A stretch of 6,073 bases of DNA from Rhodospirillales bacterium (lineage in GTDB: Bacteria > Pseudomonadota > Alphaproteobacteria > Rhodospirillales > Casp-alpha2). A model generated the notes under the pieces. The model was not told where the DNA came from. It saw nothing but the letters and a program-made list of their open reading frames with translations, and made no database searches. Positions 1-5,132 of the stretch are shown here, piece by piece. Where the stretch lies: contig JAJFIE010000509.1 in assembly GCA_021775275.1 (NCBI GenBank), forward strand, positions 1 to 6,073. The letters run 5' to 3'. A program made the position numbers and the translations under genes. The stretch's first letter is position 1. Every line of letters begins with the position of its first letter.

Positions 1-5
1 TGGGT

Positions 6-23
6 CTGATCTGAGAGGATCAG
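6..23 (-). other. Short stem-loop over the dat stop codon
   Basis: CTGATC at 6-11 and GATCAG at 18-23 form a perfect 6-bp stem with a 6-base loop, and the stem includes the dat stop codon (20-22). No T-tract follows within the window, so it is at best a weak 3'-end structure and may be chance. Bases 1-5 hold nothing recognisable. Confidence 0.2.
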
Positions 24-877
24 TCGGCGACTGATTGCATGGCCATCTCAATATAGAGTTTTCGGATCTTGCTGGTCAGCTCACCCGGTGCGCCATTGCT
101 CAGAATGCGGTCATCGATTTTAATCACCGGCATGGCGAAGGTTGACGCACTTGTCGTGAATGCTTCAACTGCCTCATAGGCCTCTTCCGGTGTAAAGGCG
201 CGTTCCTCCACCTCAATCCCTTCCCGGCGGGCGATTTCCAGAATGGAGCGTCGGGTGATGCCGTGGAGTATCTTGTTGGACAGATCCCGGGTGATGAGTT
301 TTCCTTCCTGGGTCACAATGAATGCATTGTTGGACGAGCCTTCGGTAACAACGCCGTCTTCCACCATCCAGGCATCATCCGCCCCGGCATCCTTCGCGGC
401 CTGCTTCGCCATGGCCTGCGCCAGCAAGGCAACGGTCTTGATATCGCGGCGTTGCCAGCGAATGTCAGGCACCGTGATGATGGTGGTTCCTTTTGCCGCC
501 TTGGGATTATCCAGCAGGTTCATCTGCTGTGTGAACATCACCAGACTGGGTTCTATATCAGTCGGGAAGGGAAAATCCCGGTCAGCAGCACCCCGTGAGA
601 CCTGAAGATAGATAATGCCTTCCTTGACGCCATTGCGCTTGATAACTTCATTCTGGATGGCTTCGATCTCGCTGGTGGAGGCTGGCGACTTCATGTTCAA
701 CTCACCCAGCGAACGTTGCAGACGGGCAAGGTGCCCTTCGTTTTCCACCAGTTTGCCATTCAATACAGGCGAGACCTCATAGACACCGTCGGCGAACAGA
801 AAGCCGCGATCAAAGACAGATATCTTGGCGTCCTGTTCTTCCAGGTATTCGCCGTTAACGTAGACAATGCGTGTCAT
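20..877 (-). CDS. dat: D-amino-acid transaminase-like class IV aminotransferase (PLP)
   Basis: A 285-residue protein, full length for D-amino-acid transaminase. It should move the amino group between D-amino acids (D-Ala, D-Glu type) and 2-oxo acids using PLP in the cytoplasm. By comparison with the Bacillus enzyme, the expected landmarks are present: DRGFLFADGVYEV at 23-35 with the active-site Tyr33, YLQVSRG at 90-96, RRDIKT with the PLP-binding lysine K147, VTEGSSNN with the PLP-pyridine glutamate E179, and HGITRR at 205-210. The carboxylate-binding segment reads RDFPFP, so the family arginine is kept (R100) but the position usually held by His is Phe102. The start at 877 is supported by GGGAG six bases upstream. 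The gene is divergent from the DUF2478 gene. Branched-chain aminotransferase or aminodeoxychorismate lyase are the alternatives; the motif spacing favours the D-amino-acid enzyme. The fold is certain, the substrate less so. Confidence 0.86.
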   Translation of the reverse strand: MTRIVYVNGEYLEEQDAKISVFDRGFLFADGVYEVSPVLNGKLVENEGHLARLQRSLGELNMKSPASTSEIEAIQNEVIKRNGVKEGIIYLQVSRGAADRDFPFPTDIEPSLVMFTQQMNLLDNPKAAKGTTIITVPDIRWQRRDIKTVALLAQAMAKQAAKDAGADDAWMVEDGVVTEGSSNNAFIVTQEGKLITRDLSNKILHGITRRSILEIARREGIEVEERAFTPEEAYEAVEAFTTSASTFAMPVIKIDDRILSNGAPGELTSKIRKLYIEMAMQSVAD

Positions 878-915
878 TGGATACTCCCGTTATTCCATAT
901 CCTGCCCATAAAGCC

Positions 916-932
916 TGCCATGCAGTATGGCA
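916..932. repeat. Perfect inverted repeat upstream of dat
   Basis: TGCCAT (916-921) and ATGGCA (927-932) are perfect inverted copies around a 5-base centre. The repeat lies 39 bp upstream of the dat start on the non-coding side of the gene, in the 163-bp divergent region. It could be an operator for a dimeric regulator or a hairpin in the dat leader. The sequence alone does not choose, and a 6+6 repeat can occur by chance. Just downstream, at 943-954, lie two small overlapping palindromes, TTCGAA and AACATGTT. Confidence 0.3.
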
Positions 933-970
933 AGTAATGCGTTTCGAACATGTTACTGAGTGAAGAATAT

Positions 971-1020
971 GACCATTTAAAGACGGCTTGGACAGATGAG
1001 CGGGCTTAACTTGAATGGTC
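971..1020. promoter_or_regulatory. Spaced inverted repeat upstream of the DUF2478 gene, possible operator
   Basis: GACCATTTAA (971-980) is matched by TTGAATGGTC (1011-1020) as an inverted repeat with 9 of 10 positions complementary and about 40 bp between arm centres, near four helical turns. A third ATGGTC lies at 1030-1035, 15 bp after the one in the right arm and just before the ATG at 1041. A weak sigma-70-like pair, TTGGAC (988-993) and TTGAAT (1011-1016) with a 17-base spacer, falls within this block, so a regulator binding the arms would bracket the promoter. The repeats are seen; the regulatory role is inferred. Confidence 0.3.
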
Positions 1021-1040
1021 GAACCTGATATGGTCCGCCC

Positions 1041-1613
1041 ATGAGTAAGGCAGCAAACCAATCCGTCTATAGCGCCGATGACGACACCCGGCAAATTGCC
1101 CTGGCTGGCGCGCTGTATCCATCAGGTCAGCGCGAATTGGGCGTGCTGCGGGTGTTCGCCGACGAAGTCATGGCCGACGGCTGGCGTGTGGGCGGCATCG
1201 TTCAGGAAGTCCTGAAAGGGCCTGACGATGAGACGGTCGGCATTGATGCAATCGAGTTGGATACCGGGTGTCGGTTTGCCATCAACCGACCGACGGAGTC
1301 TGATCGGGTCAATAAGACATGCTCGCTTGATCCAACGGCGCTGGCCGAAGCCAGCGGTGCACTGGACCGCGCCATCCGATCGCATATGGATCTGGTTGTG
1401 GTCGAGAAGTATGGCGAGCAGGAGCAACAGGGCGATGGCTTGGCCGACGAAATCTTGCGTGCCGTGTCCGAGGGGATTCCGACGCTGGTTGCCGTTCCGG
1501 ACGGGGTCCGCGGCGTGTGGCGTGAATTTACCGGCGAGCTTGGTGAGGAACTGGCATTCGATCTGGACTCGTTTCGGGCCTGGTGGCGACGGCATCAGCC
1601 GGAAAGCCGGTAA
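1041..1613 (+). CDS. DUF2478 family protein (nucleoside-triphosphatase-like fold, no P-loop)
   Basis: A 190-residue cytoplasmic protein that I recognise as DUF2478. Family-like segments are ADGWRVGGIVQE (45-56), a mid-region with DTG (74-76), CSLDPTALAEASGAL (94-108) with the conserved Cys94, DLVVVEKYGEQEQQG (117-131), GIPTLVAVP (145-153) and the closing FRAWWRR (178-184). Family members often sit beside molybdate-transport genes and have been compared with THEP1-like NTPases. Here no Walker A motif is visible: the equivalent N-terminal stretch is ALYPSGQRELG. ATP hydrolysis should therefore not be assumed. No mod genes are in the window. The ATG at 1041 has no convincing Shine-Dalgarno sequence, and a leaderless or very short leader is possible. 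It lies 77 bp upstream of the deiminase-fold gene on the same strand, so the two may be co-transcribed. Biochemical function is unknown. Confidence 0.8.
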   Translation: MSKAANQSVYSADDDTRQIALAGALYPSGQRELGVLRVFADEVMADGWRVGGIVQEVLKGPDDETVGIDAIELDTGCRFAINRPTESDRVNKTCSLDPTALAEASGALDRAIRSHMDLVVVEKYGEQEQQGDGLADEILRAVSEGIPTLVAVPDGVRGVWREFTGELGEELAFDLDSFRAWWRRHQPESR

Positions 1614-1690
1614 CCCAACACGGGTATTTCGCGCATCGTCGCAATTCCTGTTGAATGGCGGCTATATGATATTCCCGGAAGGAACAGAGA
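1614..1690 (+). promoter_or_regulatory. 77-bp spacer with possible -10 element and strong RBS
   Basis: The spacer holds TATGAT (1665-1670), a good -10-like hexamer, but no clear -35 at the proper distance, so a separate promoter for the next gene is only possible. GGAAGGAA (1677-1684), six bases before the ATG at 1691, is a strong ribosome-binding site and supports that start. No terminator hairpin is seen between the two genes beyond a minor CCGG/CCGG stem (loop AAAG) at the end of the DUF2478 gene. Confidence 0.3.
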
Positions 1691-2635
1691 ATGAATGAGA
1701 TGACTCAGATTACCGAGAGTCGCTTTCGCCGTCGCAATCCCGATGGCGGCACGGCGCCGTTGACCGATTGGGGCATTAACAGTGAATACGGTGTGTTGCG
1801 CGATGTTCTGCTTGGCCCGGCGGAGACCTTCCGGTGGATGACAACGGAAAATGCTCAGTGGAGCTCCGTCGTTCGCGCCGCCGAGCGCGATGGGCTCGAA
1901 TTTGATCATCAGGTCGCCATGCGCCAGCATCGTGAAATGGTTGATGCCTATGAAGAGGCAGGTGTGACGGTTCATACGCATCCGCCGCAGGAGGAACTCT
2001 GTTATCAGGTGTATGCCAGGGACTCGAGCTTTATGACGCCCTGGGGCGCGGTGATTACGCAGATGGCGAACCCCCGTCGCCGAGGTGAATATTCCGCCGC
2101 CCTCCGGTTCTACGAATCCCGAAATATCCCCATCTACGACATGGTCTCAGCGGGAAACTTCGAAGGTGGTGACTTCAATATTATCGAACCCGGTGCGGTA
2201 ATGATCGGCTATACGGGCCTCAGGTGTGAGGAGGTTTCCGCTCGTCAGATTGCCGGTTGGATGGAAAAAGAGGGATGGGAAGTGCACTTCGCGCCCATCG
2301 ATAACTTTTACGTCCACATCGATTTGATGGTCTGCATGATTGCACCCAAGCTGGCGGCTGTGTGTCTGGATACGACCCCGGATCACATTGTTGATTGGCT
2401 GAAAGGCAAAAAGATCGAGATCATTCCAGTCAGCTTCAAGGACACCATGGCCCTCGGGTGCAACGTTGTATCGCTCGGCAATGACCGTGTGCTGGCGCCC
2501 GAATCCAGCAAGGACCTGGTTTCAAAACTGCGGGCGAACGGCTTCGAAGTTTATGATCCGGATATGTCCATGTTCCTGAATGCGGGGGGTGGCGTTCATT
2601 GCATGTGCCAACCATTGAAGCGGGATACGGTTTAG
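1691..2635 (+). CDS. Arginine deiminase / DDAH / amidinotransferase-fold hydrolase
   Basis: A 314-residue protein of the guanidino-group-modifying superfamily (five-bladed beta/alpha propeller). The catalytic set is visible: YARDSS at 108-113 with Asp111, FEGGDF at 157-162 with Glu158 and Asp161, HID at 209-211 with His209, and the C-terminal nucleophile motif GGGVHCMCQ with Cys304. A second cysteine, Cys306, lies two residues on. The chemistry should be attack on a guanidinium carbon through a Cys-amidino intermediate, giving hydrolysis (deiminase, DDAH-like) or amidino transfer. At 314 residues it is closer to DDAH-like and amidinotransferase-like members than to classical ArcA (about 400). 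No arcB, arcC or arginine transporter is adjacent, so ATP-yielding fermentation of arginine is not indicated. The start at 1691 has a strong RBS; Met4 is an alternative. Fold and active chemistry are confident, the substrate is not. Confidence 0.85.
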   Translation: MNEMTQITESRFRRRNPDGGTAPLTDWGINSEYGVLRDVLLGPAETFRWMTTENAQWSSVVRAAERDGLEFDHQVAMRQHREMVDAYEEAGVTVHTHPPQEELCYQVYARDSSFMTPWGAVITQMANPRRRGEYSAALRFYESRNIPIYDMVSAGNFEGGDFNIIEPGAVMIGYTGLRCEEVSARQIAGWMEKEGWEVHFAPIDNFYVHIDLMVCMIAPKLAAVCLDTTPDHIVDWLKGKKIEIIPVSFKDTMALGCNVVSLGNDRVLAPESSKDLVSKLRANGFEVYDPDMSMFLNAGGGVHCMCQPLKRDTV

Positions 2636-2652
2636 GCTCGCATTGAACGGTG

Positions 2653-3288
2653 TCAGGGAGTGCCGGCGTGTGACACAAGGTGTCCGGCAGGGTTCATTTG
2701 GCTGTTTAGTCGCTGTCTTGAATGCAGATCCGATCCTGCATCGTTTACATGATCCTCCGACCAGGCGACTATGCACAAAATATGTCCTATGTCGCCATGG
2801 CTGTTTGTCAAAGGCATAGACAGGCATTCATACGGTATCGGCGCCCAGTCCACCGCCGTGTTCTGGAGTGATCGTCGCCAGTAATGGGGCGTGCCGCTAC
2901 GGGCAACATGCTTTTGCGTGTCAATGGTCTCGTCTGTAGCGTCAAACACGTCATCCAGATAGCGCCCGGTGAGCTCGTATCCCGTCAGTTCATGCATCAT
3001 GGTTCCCGAGTAACGCCAGCGGAATCTTAATCCGGCGGACTCCGGGTCTACCTCAGTATCCTTGATGGTGATATAACTGGCGTGTTCCCAGAGTTGCATG
3101 AGATCAATGTCGGTCAGCTTCGGAATGCCGCCAACTTCCTCCGCACGCTGTTGCCAATAGTGCAATACATCGGCGCAGGCCGGATGAATCGTCTCTATTT
3201 CAGTTGGCACGATGCCGTCAATAGGAAACACTGGATATACTCTGCTTATTCCCAGGGAACGGGTCGCTTGCGCAACTTCTCGTATCAA
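2653..3288 (-). CDS. PAS domain protein (PAS_5 type), stand-alone sensor
   Basis: A 211-residue soluble protein that I assign to the PAS_5 family, common in alphaproteobacteria. The pattern runs from LHYWQQRAEEVGGIPKLTDID (split: LHYW at 42-45, PKLTDID at 56-62) through the helix around LMQLWEHA (63-70), the strand FRWRYSGT (89-96), the hallmark ELTGYELTGRYLDDVFD (100-116) and the last strand GHILCIVAW (168-176). The region after about 180 is polar with no recognised output domain: no HATPase, GGDEF or HTH. It probably binds a small ligand or partner and acts as a signalling adaptor. The first codon at 3288 is TTG without a good RBS; GTG codons at 3231 and 3210 are other possible starts that still keep the PAS core. 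It is convergent with the deiminase-fold gene (17-bp gap) and divergent from the flavin reductase across an AT-rich region. Confidence 0.75.
   Translation of the reverse strand: MIREVAQATRSLGISRVYPVFPIDGIVPTEIETIHPACADVLHYWQQRAEEVGGIPKLTDIDLMQLWEHASYITIKDTEVDPESAGLRFRWRYSGTMMHELTGYELTGRYLDDVFDATDETIDTQKHVARSGTPHYWRRSLQNTAVDWAPIPYECLSMPLTNSHGDIGHILCIVAWSEDHVNDAGSDLHSRQRLNSQMNPAGHLVSHAGTP
2661..2689. terminator. Possible imperfect stem-loop 3' of the deiminase-fold gene
   Basis: TGCCG (2661-2665) pairs with CGGCA (2685-2689). Inside, after an unpaired 6-base stretch, GACAC (2672-2676) pairs with GTGTC (2680-2684) around AAG. It starts 26 bases after the stop of the plus-strand gene and lies inside the last codons of the convergent PAS gene. 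The downstream sequence is T-containing but has no run of Ts, so Rho-independent termination is uncertain. Confidence 0.25.
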
Positions 3289-3458
3289 AAACAGTACTGA
3301 TATTACAAATGATTTTATAAAGAGTAATGTAATTGCATAATTTTTCCAATAGTTAAGTGATTAAAATTGCTCTATAAAAAATATAAATACAGTTGTATGT
3401 ATTGAATTGATTCCCGCCAACCGAGTGTGTCTTGAATTCAAAGAGAGGAAAACGACCA
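3289..3458. promoter_or_regulatory. AT-rich divergent intergenic region
   Basis: A 170-bp gap between the divergent PAS and flavin-reductase genes. By hand count, 3291-3410 has 25 G/C in 120 bases (about 21%), far below the surrounding genes. It contains several TATAAA-like hexamers and a short perfect inverted repeat, ATACA-GT-TGTAT (3387-3398), 61 bp upstream of the ATG at 3459. It very likely holds promoters for both genes. I cannot pick a convincing -35/-10 pair because the sequence is too low in complexity. No ORF or RNA gene is seen. Confidence 0.5.
3443..3449 (+). promoter_or_regulatory. Ribosome-binding site deciding the flavin reductase start
   Basis: GAGAGGA lies nine bases before the ATG at 3459. 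The reading frame stays open back to a TTG at 3432, but that codon would place this Shine-Dalgarno inside the gene, so the ATG at 3459 is preferred. Confidence 0.65.
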
Positions 3459-4085
3459 ATGTTCTACTGCACAGACGAGCCACACGGGTTACCGCATAAT
3501 CCGTTCAATGCGCTGGTCACTCCCCGCCCTATCGGGTGGATTTCATCGGTCGATCAGGACGGCAACGTTAATTTGGCGCCCTATTCCTTTTTCAACGCCG
3601 TCGCCTATTCGCCGCCGCAGGTCATGTTTGCCACCAGCGGTCATCACGCTGAAGGCGGTCTGAAAGACAGTGTCCGGAACGTCAGGGAAACGCGGGAGTT
3701 CGTCGTCAATCTGGCGACATGGTCGTTGCGTGACGCCATGAATACGACCTCCACCACCGCGCCCAGTGATACGGATGAATTCGATGTCGCGGGACTTGAA
3801 AAGGAGCCGTCAGAGATGGTTGCGCCACCCCGTGTGAAGGCCAGCCCCGCACATCTGGAATGCCGTTATACCCAGTCGGTGGAATTGCCCTGCACCTCGG
3901 AAGACGATACCAATCTGGTGGTGTTCGGTGAGGTCATCGGTATTCATATCCGCGATGACATTCTGGTAGACGGTCTCGTTGATATGGAAAAGGCCGATGT
4001 CATTGGTCGCCTTGGATATATGGATTACGTGCGCGTAAGTGATATGTTCACGATGGACCGACCGAGCTGGCCCCTAAATAAATAA
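3459..4085 (+). CDS. Flavin reductase-like domain protein (FMN-binding split barrel)
   Basis: A 208-residue cytoplasmic flavoprotein of the flavin-reductase-like family (PF01613 type). The FMN-binding core is clear: LVTPRPIGWISS (19-30), then NLAPYSFFNAVAYSPP (38-53) and VMFATS (55-60), followed by KDSVRNVRETREFVVNL (69-85) and the late strand NLVVFGEVIGIHI (152-164). Related proteins reduce FMN with NAD(P)H to supply two-component monooxygenases, or carry bound FMN with unknown substrates. The PRPIGW subfamily is mostly uncharacterised. No monooxygenase large subunit is next to it in the window. It is transcribed alone from the AT-rich region, and its 3' end faces the epimerase gene across only 21 bp with no visible terminator. 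Family assignment is firm; the partner enzyme is unknown. Confidence 0.85.
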   Translation: MFYCTDEPHGLPHNPFNALVTPRPIGWISSVDQDGNVNLAPYSFFNAVAYSPPQVMFATSGHHAEGGLKDSVRNVRETREFVVNLATWSLRDAMNTTSTTAPSDTDEFDVAGLEKEPSEMVAPPRVKASPAHLECRYTQSVELPCTSEDDTNLVVFGEVIGIHIRDDILVDGLVDMEKADVIGRLGYMDYVRVSDMFTMDRPSWPLNK

Positions 4086-4106
4086 GTATGGGTAAATGAA
4101 CATTCT

Positions 4107-5132
4107 TCAGGTCAGGATGAATCCGTGCGCGAAGGGATCGCGATCGTCGATATAGATAGTATTGTCGCCGGTAATGCGCGCCCAACCTTCGATTGACGGG
4201 ATAATGCCCGGCGTGTCATTGCCGACAGTGACACGGTCTTCCACATGTCCTCTGAACAGGCTGCCGATGATGCTTTCATGGACAAACGCATCCCCCGGCG
4301 CCAGATCACCCCGCGCCGCCCATTGCGCCATGCGCGCTGAGGTTCCGGTGCCGCAGGGTGAGCGATCAATGGCCTTGTCACCATAAAACACGGCGTTGCG
4401 GGCATGGGCTTCCCTGTTTGTCGGCTTGCCGGTCCACATGACATGGCTGAGGCCCTGAATGGCCGGGTGTTCCGGATGGATGAAATCGTACTTGTCGTTC
4501 ATCAACGTGCGAATAACCGGACTCAGACGCTGGATATCACCGGGCGTCAGGTCGCGCATATCGCTGAAGTTCTTCTGGCGCTCGACGATGGCGTAGAAGT
4601 TTCCACCGTAGGCCACATCCATGCTCAGTGTGCCCAGGTCAGGGACATCGACCTCATAGCCCGTGCCATAAAGAAATGCCGGGACATTGGTCAGTCGCAC
4701 GGAATCCACGTGTTTCCCCACCAGCTCATAACTGGCGGCGACAACACCCGCCGGGGTATCCAGTCGAAGCACACCTGCCTCACGTGGCGTTACCAGTCCC
4801 CGTTCGATGGCGACGGTCACCGTGCCAATGGCGCCATGGCCGCACATGGGCAGGCAGCCGGAGACCTCGATGAACAGGATGGCGACATCGCAATCGTCGC
4901 GGGTGGAAGGATACAGGATGCTGCCGGACATGACATCGTGACCGCGGGGCTCGAACATCAGGCCGGTACGAACCCAGTCGTGATTGTCGAGGAAGTCCTG
5001 ACGCTTTTCGGTCATGGTGTCGCCAACGAGCGATGGACCGCCATCGGTAACAACCCGAACAGGATTGCCGCAGGTATGCGCGTCAATGCAGATGAACGTT
5101 CCGATTTCTGTTTTTTGGATCATGTCACCCAT
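4107..5132 (-). CDS. 4-hydroxyproline 2-epimerase (proline racemase family)
   Basis: A 341-residue protein of the proline racemase family. It should invert C2 of trans-4-hydroxy-L-proline to cis-4-hydroxy-D-proline by a two-base, cofactor-free mechanism. Both catalytic cysteines are present: Cys97 in MCGHGAIG and Cys260 in DRSPCGTGTS. The second is Thr in trans-3-hydroxyproline dehydratases, so a dehydratase is unlikely. Other family segments are IDAHTCGNPVRVV at the N terminus, GHDVMSGSILYP, and the C-terminal ITGDNTIYIDDRDPFAHGF, which resembles hydroxyproline epimerases. Proline racemase or a 3-hydroxyproline epimerase are alternatives. The ATG at 5132 shares its A with the upstream SDR stop codon (TGATG), pointing to translational coupling. 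A GTG at 5135 and an ATG at 5123 are other in-frame starts. It is the third gene of the ferredoxin-SDR-epimerase operon. The family is very sure, the exact substrate moderately so. Confidence 0.88.
   Translation of the reverse strand: MGDMIQKTEIGTFICIDAHTCGNPVRVVTDGGPSLVGDTMTEKRQDFLDNHDWVRTGLMFEPRGHDVMSGSILYPSTRDDCDVAILFIEVSGCLPMCGHGAIGTVTVAIERGLVTPREAGVLRLDTPAGVVAASYELVGKHVDSVRLTNVPAFLYGTGYEVDVPDLGTLSMDVAYGGNFYAIVERQKNFSDMRDLTPGDIQRLSPVIRTLMNDKYDFIHPEHPAIQGLSHVMWTGKPTNREAHARNAVFYGDKAIDRSPCGTGTSARMAQWAARGDLAPGDAFVHESIIGSLFRGHVEDRVTVGNDTPGIIPSIEGWARITGDNTIYIDDRDPFAHGFILT

Noticed and set aside
716..937. Plus-strand 73-codon open frame opposite the start of dat
   Set aside because: Mostly antisense to conserved dat sequence and without family resemblance.
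855..1094. Minus-strand 79-codon open frame across the dat-DUF2478 intergenic region
   Set aside because: Overlaps both flanking genes' starts, has no recognisable motif and is better explained as a shadow of intergenic and coding sequence.
1095..1140. Possible P-loop in the DUF2478 protein
   Set aside because: The N-terminal stretch has Pro-Ser-Gly-Gln but no GKS/GKT signature, so a Walker A motif is not supported.
1228..1698. Plus-strand open frame overlapping DUF2478 in another frame
   Set aside because: Rich in Trp, Arg and Ser, as expected of a frame-shifted reading of GC-rich DNA; the DUF2478 frame shows real family motifs.
3082..3300. Plus-strand 72-codon open frame opposite the PAS gene
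   Set aside because: Antisense to the PAS core; no motif or ribosome-binding site that would support it.
3432..3458. Upstream TTG start for the flavin reductase
   Set aside because: The GAGAGGA ribosome-binding site and family N terminus both fit the ATG at 3459.
4086..4106. Terminator between the convergent flavin reductase and epimerase genes
   Set aside because: The 21-bp gap has no GC-rich stem and no T-run, so no terminator can be called from sequence.
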